Below, piece after piece: positions 1 to 4,771 of a stretch of 6,154 nucleotides of DNA. Each line of letters begins with the position of its first letter. The first letter of the stretch is position 1. Location of the stretch: contig JAIDJS010000307.1 in NCBI GenBank assembly GCA_029052085.1, positions 1 through 6,154 on the forward strand, read 5' to 3'. This stretch comes from Eubacterium sp. (GTDB taxonomy: Bacteria > Bacillota > Clostridia > Oscillospirales > Acutalibacteraceae). Under the pieces are notes generated by a model that saw nothing but the letters and a program-made list of their open reading frames with translations, did no database searches and had not been told where the DNA came from. Both the position numbers and the translations under genes were made by a program.

Positions 1-25
1 TTTAATCTATTATATATGATTGCCG

Positions 26-49
26 AAAAGCTTATCATAAAAAGCTTTT
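26..49 (-). terminator. Weak hairpin just after lexA
   Basis: An 8-bp perfect inverted repeat, AAAAGCTT (26-33) and AAGCTTTT (42-49), with an 8-nt loop, starts 4 nt past the lexA stop codon. On the minus strand the second arm ends in TTTT and is followed by CGGC, so there is no real U-tract and the stem is AT-rich. It may be a weak terminator or an mRNA 3'-end stabiliser for lexA. The inner AAAAGCTTTT is also self-complementary, so the repeat could be a chance product of AT-rich sequence. Confidence 0.35.
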
Positions 50-53
50 GCTA

Positions 54-641
54 TCAATAATTTCTTATAATGGTTGATACTCTGCCCAAAATGGTAAGCT
101 CTTCAACAAGAATAGGCTTATATTCGTCGTTTTCAGGCTGAAGGCGGAAATAGCCGTTTTCTTTAAAAAATCGTTTTACGGTTGCCTCATCGTCTATAAG
201 CGCAACAACAATTTCGCCGTTGTCTGCAACCGGTGTCTGTTCAACGATAACAATGTCGCCGTCTAAAATATGGGCGTTTATCATAGAGTCGCCTTTAACA
301 TGAAGCGCAAAATAATTGCCTGCTTTTCTCATAGCAACCGGGATGTATTCTTCAATCATTTCACTTGCAAGAATCGGCTTGCCTGCCGTAACCGTTCCTA
401 CAAGAGGAACAGGGACGGTTTTCAGGTTAACTCCGGCAATACGTATGGTTCGTTTAAGGTTTGGATCTCTTTCAATAAATCCTGCTTTTTCAAGGGCATT
501 CAGATTGTACTGAACGGTTGAGGTTGATTTCAGCCCTACAGCTGCACCGATTTCACGAACAGACGGTGCAATGCCCCGCTCTGAAATAACAGATTTGATG
601 TATTCAAACATTTTCTTTTGTGTTTTGTTTAATCCGTCCAT
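54..641 (-). CDS. lexA: LexA, SOS-response repressor and self-cleaving protease
   Basis: LexA binds operators of DNA-repair genes as a dimer and cuts itself when RecA filaments form on single-stranded DNA, which releases the SOS response. The 195-residue protein is full length. The winged helix-turn-helix DNA-binding domain covers about residues 1-70, with recognition region VREIGAAVGLKSTSTVQ at 28-44. The S24-type peptidase domain covers about 80-195. The Ala-Gly self-cleavage site is visible in VTAGKP (A86-G87). The catalytic Ser is in KGDSM (S119) and the general-base Lys in EATVKRF (K156), so all parts needed for autocleavage are present. The ATG at 639-641 is preceded by AAGGAG (648-653) at 6-nt spacing. 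The gene appears monocistronic as far as the window shows. In many Firmicutes a small SOS cell-division inhibitor gene (yneA-like) lies divergently next to lexA; here that place is taken by tRNA genes. Confidence 0.97.
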   Translation of the reverse strand: MDGLNKTQKKMFEYIKSVISERGIAPSVREIGAAVGLKSTSTVQYNLNALEKAGFIERDPNLKRTIRIAGVNLKTVPVPLVGTVTAGKPILASEMIEEYIPVAMRKAGNYFALHVKGDSMINAHILDGDIVIVEQTPVADNGEIVVALIDDEATVKRFFKENGYFRLQPENDEYKPILVEELTILGRVSTIIRNY

Positions 642-687
642 AAAGCTCTCCTTCGGACAATAAAGAGAAAAGGTTTCCTGTGCTGAA

Positions 688-705
688 AGAAAACTCCTGT
701 TTTCT
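688..705 (-). other. Small hairpin in the lexA leader
   Basis: The predicted lexA 5' leader (about 735 down to 642) contains AGAAAAC, a 4-nt loop and GTTTTCT (688-694 paired with 699-705), followed on the minus strand by TTC. SD-like AAGGAG and AGGAG motifs lie in and beside it, but no start codon follows at usable spacing, so I see no leader peptide. The stem is AT-rich and probably weak. Any role in attenuation or mRNA stability is speculative. Confidence 0.25.
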
Positions 706-742
706 CCTTGCTGCCTAATGAATAATTTTAATATTTAAGGAT

Positions 743-771
743 ATCATACCATTATAAAGAGCATATGTCAA
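743..771 (-). promoter_or_regulatory. lexA promoter (sigma-A type)
   Basis: On the minus strand, TTGACA (766-771) is separated by 17 bp from TATGAT (743-748), close to the ideal vegetative promoter. Transcription would begin near 735 and give a leader of about 94 nt before the lexA start codon. The -35 hexamer overlaps the proposed LexA box, which fits autoregulation. Confidence 0.8.
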
Positions 772-782
772 ACATTCGTACC
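769..782 (-). promoter_or_regulatory. LexA box (SOS operator) of lexA
   Basis: The minus-strand sequence GGTACGAATGTTTG matches the Gram-positive LexA consensus CGAAC-RNRY-GTTYG at 12 of 14 positions. The GAAT centre fits RNRY, the right half GTTTG is perfect, and the left half GGTAC differs at two positions. It overlaps the upstream part of the lexA -35, where bound LexA would block RNA polymerase. LexA controlling its own gene is the established arrangement. The operator assignment itself is inferred from the motif match and its position. Confidence 0.65.
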
Positions 783-813
783 AAACTTTTTTTGTATTTA
801 ATGAAAAAAAGTG

Positions 814-842
814 TTGACAAACCATAATTTATATAATATAAT
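814..842 (+). promoter_or_regulatory. Strong promoter of the tRNA cluster
   Basis: TTGACA (814-819) and TATAAT (837-842) are both perfect consensus hexamers with the ideal 17-bp spacer. A/T-tracts just upstream (about 785-810) could act as an UP element. The start site would be near 849-850, leaving a 5' leader of about 20 nt before the tRNA-Met gene for RNase P to remove. Such strength is expected for stable RNA genes. Confidence 0.88.
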
Positions 843-869
843 CATCATTGCTTGACAAAAGCTGGATAT

Positions 870-946
870 GGCTTTATAGCTCAGTTGGCTAGAGCATTCG
901 GTTCATACCCGAAGTGTCACTGGTTCGAATCCAGTTAAAGCCACCA
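870..946 (+). tRNA. tRNA-Met, anticodon CAT (elongator type)
   Basis: A full cloverleaf can be folded. The acceptor stem is GGCTTTA (870-876) with TAAAGCC (936-942), followed by discriminator A943 and an encoded CCA (944-946). The anticodon stem is TTCGG/CCGAA with loop TTCATAC and anticodon CAT at 904-906. The T-arm is ACTGG/CCAGT with loop TTCGAAT. The first acceptor pair is matched and the anticodon stem lacks the three G-C pairs of initiator tRNA, so this is not tRNA-fMet. The loop TTCATAC resembles elongator Met rather than the lysidine-modified Ile2 tRNA, which usually has CTCATAA. Confidence 0.93.
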
Positions 947-948
947 AT

Positions 949-1023
949 GGCCCGGTGGTCAAGAGGTTAAGACACCGCCCTTTCACGGCGGTAACACGGG
1001 TTCAATTCCCGTCCGGGTCACCA
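949..1023 (+). tRNA. tRNA-Glu, anticodon TTC
   Basis: The gene begins only 2 nt after the CCA of tRNA-Met. The acceptor stem is GGCCCGG (949-955) with CCGGGTC (1013-1019), including one G-T pair; discriminator A1020 and an encoded CCA (1021-1023) follow. The anticodon stem is CCGCC/GGCGG around loop CTTTCAC, giving anticodon TTC (982-984). The close spacing means both tRNAs are cut from one precursor. Confidence 0.95.
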
Positions 1024-1032
1024 TTGTTAACT

Positions 1033-1056
1033 ACAGCAGCTTCTGGCTGCTGTTTT
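1033..1056 (+). terminator. Terminator-like hairpin between tRNA-Glu and tRNA-Pro
   Basis: ACAGCAGC (1033-1040) and GCTGCTGT (1046-1053) form a perfect 8-bp stem with a 5-nt loop, followed by TTTTATAT, a short interrupted U-tract. It looks like an intrinsic terminator, but it lies inside the tRNA cluster and no good promoter is visible between it and tRNA-Pro. It may terminate only part of the transcripts or serve as a processing site. A smaller AGCC-TTTA-GGCT hairpin follows at 1065-1076. Confidence 0.55.
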
Positions 1057-1086
1057 ATATAAAGAGCCTTTAGGCTTCGTATTTAT

Positions 1087-1164
1087 CGAGGTGTAACTCA
1101 GTTTGGCTAGAGTGCCTGCTTTGGGAGCAGGATGCCGCAGGTTCAAGTCCTGTCACCTCGACCA
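1087..1164 (+). tRNA. tRNA-Pro, anticodon TGG
   Basis: The acceptor stem is CGAGGTG (1087-1093) with CACCTCG (1154-1160), followed by discriminator A1161 and an encoded CCA (1162-1164). The anticodon stem is CCTGC/GCAGG with loop TTTGGGA and anticodon TGG at 1122-1124, which can read all proline codons through modified U34. The D-stem starts with A10 paired to T25 instead of the usual G-C, so pairing is kept. The gene is 63 nt from tRNA-Glu, beyond the terminator-like hairpin, and probably depends on read-through from the promoter at 814-842. Confidence 0.95.
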
Positions 1165-1207
1165 TTAAAAGAGAAGTACGTTTTGTGCTTCTCTTTTAAT
1201 TTTTATA
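1164..1207 (+). terminator. Intrinsic terminator of the tRNA cluster
   Basis: A perfect 13-bp stem pairs ATTAAAAGAGAAG (1164-1176) with CTTCTCTTTTAAT (1188-1200). It can extend inward by three pairs, including one G-U, to a 5-nt loop, and is followed by TTTTTAT. The 5' arm begins at the last base of the tRNA-Pro CCA, so the mature tRNA end must be freed by processing. Confidence 0.85.
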
Positions 1208-1218
1208 GTAAAGTATAA

Positions 1219-1248
1219 TTGACACTTAATATATTTATACAGTATAAT
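1219..1248 (+). promoter_or_regulatory. Promoter of the GH95 gene
   Basis: TTGACA (1219-1224) and TATAAT (1243-1248) are both perfect hexamers with an 18-bp spacer. They lie just after the tRNA terminator, so the downstream gene is transcribed independently. The start site would be near 1255, giving a leader of about 75 nt that contains nearly all of the dyad at 1260-1310. Confidence 0.82.
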
Positions 1249-1259
1249 CTACTTATCAG

Positions 1260-1310
1260 CAGTTGGTAAAACATCATTTTAATTACCGTTAAATGATGCC
1301 TTACTGTCTG
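1260..1310 (+). promoter_or_regulatory. Long imperfect dyad in the GH95 leader (possible operator)
   Basis: The left arm at 1260-1279 and the reverse complement of 1291-1310 agree at 15 of 20 positions, around an 11-nt centre. Conserved blocks are CAG, GTAA and an unbroken CATCATTT/AAATGATG (1272-1279 and 1291-1298); TTAA near the centre adds further symmetry. The element starts about 5 nt after the predicted transcription start and ends 8 nt before the ribosome binding site. A repressor bound here would be a roadblock, and as RNA it could fold into a long interrupted hairpin. No regulator gene lies in the window, and I do not recognise the motif. Confidence 0.5.
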
Positions 1311-1317
1311 CACTTAA

Positions 1318-1323
1318 AAGGAG
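1318..1323 (+). promoter_or_regulatory. Ribosome binding site of the GH95 gene
   Basis: AAGGAG lies 6 nt before the ATG at 1330, which fixes the start codon. The family's typical N-terminal segment (about residues 5-50) begins directly after it, so no upstream extension is needed. Confidence 0.85.
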
Positions 1324-1329
1324 TAAAAA

Positions 1330-3417
1330 ATGAAAAATACTTTATACTACACGAAAAAGGCGAAATATTTTGAAGAGGCGCTTCCTGTCGGCAACGGCAG
1401 AATCGGTGCTATGGTTTACGGAAACCTCAAAAACGAAAAGCTTTCCCTGAATGAGGATACGCTGTGGAGCGGTTATCCGAAGGATTTAAACACCAAGAAT
1501 GCCAATGTGCATCTTAGTGAAATCAGAAATGCCATTTTCAGCGGAGATTACGCAAAGGCGGAAAAAATTGCAAACAGTGATTTCCATGGTCATTGGTGTG
1601 AAAGCTATCTTCCGTTCGGTAATCTTTTAATAGATTTTCAATCTGCCGTATCCAAAAAAGGTTATAAACGAACGCTTGATCTTTCAAAGGGAATTGCAAA
1701 AACGGAGTGTAAGGGTATAACAGAAACTGTTTTTGCAAGCAATCCTGCGGATTTAATTGTTGTTAACCTAAAATCCGAAATCGGCTTTTCCTGTGATATT
1801 TCATTTTCAAGCCAGCTTCAGAATAAGGTTTATACCAATGAAGATATGCTGATTATGGAAGGCTCTGCTCCGGAAATCTGTCAGCCGCCTTATCATACGG
1901 ACGGAGAGCCTGTTGTTTATGGCGACAAGGCTATGAAATTTGCCGGAACTGCTAAAATTCTCGGTGATGCTTCTTTTGAAGGGGATAAAATTGTTGTTTC
2001 AAATCAAAAGGAAATAACCATTCTGATAAGCCTTGCAACCTCGTTTGTTGATTTTAAATCCATGCCGACTGCAAACGCATTGGAAAGAGCAATTGCCCGC
2101 TTTGGAAATATAAAGCCGTATCAACAGCTTCTTGAAGAGCATATTGCTGATTTTTCATCACTTTTTGACAGAGTAGAGCTTGATCTCGGCAAGGGCAACA
2201 GTGATATGCCGACAAACAAGAGATTAAAGGCGGTTAAAAAAGGTGCTTCTGATGATGCGCTTGTTGCGCTTCTTTTCCAGTATGGCAGATATTTAACAAT
2301 TTCTGCTTCCCGAAAGGGTACGGCGGCGATGAATCTTCAGGGAATCTGGAATGAGCATTTGCGTGCGCCGTGGAGTTCAAATTATACCATTAATATTAAT
2401 ACGGAAATGAATTACTGGTGTACGGATATCTGCAATCTTTCCGAATGCTTTGAACCGCTTACAGAGCTTGTTAAAAAGCTGGCGGAAAAGGGTACGGTTA
2501 CAGCAAGGGATTATTATGGCTGCGGCGGCTTCTGTGCGCATCATAATTCGGATATCTGGGCAAATACAAATCCTGCCGGTCATCCGAAGGGCGATGGCAA
2601 CGATTCTTCATATTCCATATGGCAGGCAAGTGCTCCGTGGCTTCTGATTATGCTTTATGAGCATTATCAGTATACAGGCGATGAGGCGTATAAGGAGGAA
2701 ATCAAGCCGCTTTTCAAGGCAAATCTTGATTTTTACAAGGATTTTCTTGTTGAGCATAACGGCGAGCTTGTTACCTGTCCGTCACTTTCTCCTGAAAATA
2801 CATATGTAAGTAAAAATGGAGCACTTTGTTTAACATATATGCCGAATATGGACAGAGAAATTCTTTTCGATTTCTTTAAAATCTGCCGTGAGTTCGGCTT
2901 TGATGCACCTGAAATAGAGCAGGTTAAGCCGGCTTCGGACGGAAGAATTCCCGAATGGTGCGAGGAATTCGGAGAAAAAGAGCCTGAGCATCGCCATGTA
3001 AGCCATTTGTACTGCGTTTATCCATCTCCGTTTGAATGCAGTGATACGCTTAAAAAGGCATGCGAGAAATCACTTTATGCCAGAGGCTTTGGTGGAACGG
3101 GCTGGAGCCTTGGATGGAAGGTTTGCCTTTGGGCAAGGCTTGAAAACGCTGAAAATGCGTATACGCTTATTAAAAATCAGTTAAGGCCAAAGCATCCGAA
3201 GGTTAATATTTTTTATTCGGGCGGCGGCTCATATCCGAATCTTCTTGATGCACATCCGCCATTCCAGATAGATGGCAACTTTGGTGTTGCTGCCGGTATT
3301 GCTGAAATGATTAAGAATAATTCTATGCCGAAAAGCTGGAACGGAAGCGTTAAGGGCATTAAATTAAAAGGCGGAAAAGAAATCAGCGGTAAAATTGTTA
3401 ACGGTAAATTAGTATAA
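1330..3417 (+). CDS. Glycoside hydrolase family 95, alpha-L-fucosidase-like enzyme
   Basis: GH95 enzymes are inverting hydrolases that remove terminal alpha-linked L-fucose (mostly alpha-1,2; some prefer L-galactose) from host glycans or plant polysaccharides. The N-terminal beta-domain (about 1-240) opens with LPVGNGRIGAMVYG and LSLNEDTLWSG. The (alpha/alpha)6 barrel follows, with NLQGIW, PWSSNYTININTEMNYW, PSLSPEN, PEHRHVSH, GTGWSLGWK and DAHPPFQIDGNFG. The residues matching the catalytic set of Bifidobacterium AfcA appear to be N355 and N357, E489 and D648, so activity is plausible. There is no signal peptide or membrane segment, so the enzyme should be cytoplasmic and depend on import. 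At 695 residues it is shorter than the usual 750-800: the segment between DFFKICREFG and DGRIPEW is short, the QSxxGxIxLLPALP-like stretch after EMI is missing, and the protein stops soon after SVKGIKLKGG. Both internal gaps keep the frame. No transporter or fucose-catabolic gene is adjacent. Exact substrate is unknown. Confidence 0.93.
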   Translation: MKNTLYYTKKAKYFEEALPVGNGRIGAMVYGNLKNEKLSLNEDTLWSGYPKDLNTKNANVHLSEIRNAIFSGDYAKAEKIANSDFHGHWCESYLPFGNLLIDFQSAVSKKGYKRTLDLSKGIAKTECKGITETVFASNPADLIVVNLKSEIGFSCDISFSSQLQNKVYTNEDMLIMEGSAPEICQPPYHTDGEPVVYGDKAMKFAGTAKILGDASFEGDKIVVSNQKEITILISLATSFVDFKSMPTANALERAIARFGNIKPYQQLLEEHIADFSSLFDRVELDLGKGNSDMPTNKRLKAVKKGASDDALVALLFQYGRYLTISASRKGTAAMNLQGIWNEHLRAPWSSNYTININTEMNYWCTDICNLSECFEPLTELVKKLAEKGTVTARDYYGCGGFCAHHNSDIWANTNPAGHPKGDGNDSSYSIWQASAPWLLIMLYEHYQYTGDEAYKEEIKPLFKANLDFYKDFLVEHNGELVTCPSLSPENTYVSKNGALCLTYMPNMDREILFDFFKICREFGFDAPEIEQVKPASDGRIPEWCEEFGEKEPEHRHVSHLYCVYPSPFECSDTLKKACEKSLYARGFGGTGWSLGWKVCLWARLENAENAYTLIKNQLRPKHPKVNIFYSGGGSYPNLLDAHPPFQIDGNFGVAAGIAEMIKNNSMPKSWNGSVKGIKLKGGKEISGKIVNGKLV

Positions 3418-3424
3418 AAATGAG

Positions 3425-3460
3425 AAAAGGAGCGATGCGGGATGACCCATCGCTCCTTTT
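3425..3460. terminator. Bidirectional terminator between the GH95 and DUF975 genes
   Basis: A perfect 13-bp stem pairs AAAAGGAGCGATG (3425-3437) with CATCGCTCCTTTT (3448-3460) around a 10-nt loop. Read on the plus strand, the stem ends in TTTT followed by ATGTTTGTG, 8 nt after the GH95 stop codon. Read on the minus strand, it ends in TTTTCTCATTTTT, 15 nt after the DUF975 stop. The A/T ends and GC-rich core are typical of a shared terminator between convergent genes. Confidence 0.88.
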
Positions 3461-3474
3461 ATGTTTGTGTTATT

Positions 3475-4749
3475 TTAATCCTCGTGGTTTATTTCCCAGG
3501 GATCCCTTGTTTCAAATGTTTTTGGTTGGTCAGCTGTATCCGTGTTTTCCGGTTTTATTTCTGCTTCAGCCTTTGGTTCATTTGTATATTCTGCCTGCTG
3601 AGCCTGCGGTGGCGGAGCATTATATGCGTTCGGATTCGGTGCATAATATGGCTGCTGATTTGGCTGACAGCCATTTTGCTGCGGAGAATAATACGGACCA
3701 TTCGATTGGGTATTATAATACGGATTTGCGTTTTGCTGATTATAATACTGCGGATTGTTTGGCTGATTATACGGCTGATATCCGTTCTGCTGATAAGGAT
3801 TGCCGTTTGGCGCTCCATTCGGATTTGCATAGAAATTTGCATATTTTGCACGAATCTGGTTATCAGAAAGGAAATCATCCTCTGTTACTCTGCCTTCCTG
3901 TAAGGCACGGATTCGGAAATTCTCATAATACAGTGCATTTGTTGTTTCCAAATAAGGTACAACATAAATGTATCCAAGCCCGCAGGTAATAGCGCAAAGT
4001 ATATACCACGGAATAAAGCTTAAATTCATAACAAACAGCTCTGTTCGGTTGCCCTTAACCATTTTTTTGCTTGTTTCAAGAGCTTTGCTTGGGGAGATTT
4101 CAGGACTGTCACACATAATTTGGTTTGCAAAATAGGAACTGTAAGCATAGACAATACCCGGAATCACGAATAACAGTGACCACAGATATATTATTATTCC
4201 TCTTAAAAGAACAAGTCCCAGTTTTTTACCGTAATTGTTTTTGAAGGTATTGCCGAAAACATTCTTTAATCCCTCGCTGAAGCTGAATTGTTTGCCTCTT
4301 ATTAATGAAACAAAAAGACCCTGCGTTGAAACGGTAAGCGGCATAAAGAAAATCATTGCAACAAAGCCTAACATATAAAGAATCCAGAATACAGCTAAAT
4401 TGCTTGCAAATGCAATGATTTGCTCGTCGTTCTGATTGAAGCCTTTATCCAAATCGTAATCGTAGTTGTACTCGAAATCATACGGACTGTTGTTCTGGAA
4501 ATTATAAAAATAATCATAATCATAAAAATCATAATTCCGGTCAAAATCATAATCTTTATAATTACTGCTGTTGAAAACTCCGTTATCAGCAGCCATTTTA
4601 AAGGTGAACGACATAAGTTTGCCCATACCACCCAGTGTTAATGCAGACATACACAAATATACTATCAGGCAAATAAAGAACAATTTAAAAACATTGCCGT
4701 TGATAAGCTGTTTTGCCTGCTGCTTAATTAATCCTCTGTTTAAATTCAT
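3475..4749 (-). CDS. DUF975 family integral membrane protein with low-complexity insert and tail
   Basis: This protein of 424 residues belongs to the uncharacterised DUF975 membrane family common in Firmicutes; its function is unknown. Family features are the start GLIKQQAKQLINGN, the segment VIPGIVYAYSSYFAN followed by SPSKALETSKKMVKGNRTELF, and VVPYLETTNALYYENF. Hydrophobic segments lie at about 21-41, 113-137, 177-204 and 238-265; the last two may each be a hairpin. Between the first and second is a loop (about 54-110) very rich in Asp, Tyr, Phe and Asn, predicted to face outside if the positively charged N-terminus is inside. After the membrane core, residues 305-388 form an Asn/Gln/Pro/Tyr-rich tail, followed by an acidic end (389-424). 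The ATG at 4747-4749 has an in-frame TGA two codons upstream; the best ribosome site, AGAAAGG (4761-4767), is 11 nt away, so translation may be modest. It lies 22 nt downstream of glyS and is probably cotranscribed. Confidence 0.88.
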   Translation of the reverse strand: MNLNRGLIKQQAKQLINGNVFKLFFICLIVYLCMSALTLGGMGKLMSFTFKMAADNGVFNSSNYKDYDFDRNYDFYDYDYFYNFQNNSPYDFEYNYDYDLDKGFNQNDEQIIAFASNLAVFWILYMLGFVAMIFFMPLTVSTQGLFVSLIRGKQFSFSEGLKNVFGNTFKNNYGKKLGLVLLRGIIIYLWSLLFVIPGIVYAYSSYFANQIMCDSPEISPSKALETSKKMVKGNRTELFVMNLSFIPWYILCAITCGLGYIYVVPYLETTNALYYENFRIRALQEGRVTEDDFLSDNQIRAKYANFYANPNGAPNGNPYQQNGYQPYNQPNNPQYYNQQNANPYYNTQSNGPYYSPQQNGCQPNQQPYYAPNPNAYNAPPPQAQQAEYTNEPKAEAEIKPENTDTADQPKTFETRDPWEINHED

Positions 4750-4771
4750 AATTCACATAGCCTTTCTGCTA

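Noticed and set aside
852..880. A second TTGACA (852-857) with TATAGC 17 bp downstream
   Set aside because: The -10 would lie inside the tRNA-Met gene, so transcripts would lack its 5' end; the perfect promoter at 814-842 explains the cluster.
870..946. tRNA(CAT) as initiator tRNA or lysidine-type tRNA-Ile2
   Set aside because: The acceptor start is paired and the three G-C pairs of the initiator anticodon stem are absent; the loop TTCATAC fits elongator Met better than the CTCATAA typical of Ile2. Modification cannot be seen in DNA.
1249..1329. A known riboswitch in the GH95 leader
   Set aside because: The leader is only about 75 nt and dominated by one dyad; I recognise no conserved riboswitch core.
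1087..3417. GH95 gene as cargo of an element integrated at the tRNA-Pro gene
   Set aside because: I see no integrase, no repeated tRNA 3' end downstream and no obvious shift in codon or base use; the gene has an ordinary promoter and terminator.
3420..3989. A long plus-strand open frame (189 codons) opposite the DUF975 gene
   Set aside because: It is antisense to the low-complexity tail and membrane core of a recognisable DUF975 protein, begins inside the terminator hairpin, has a His/Leu/Asp-rich composition typical of a shadow frame, and matches no family I know.
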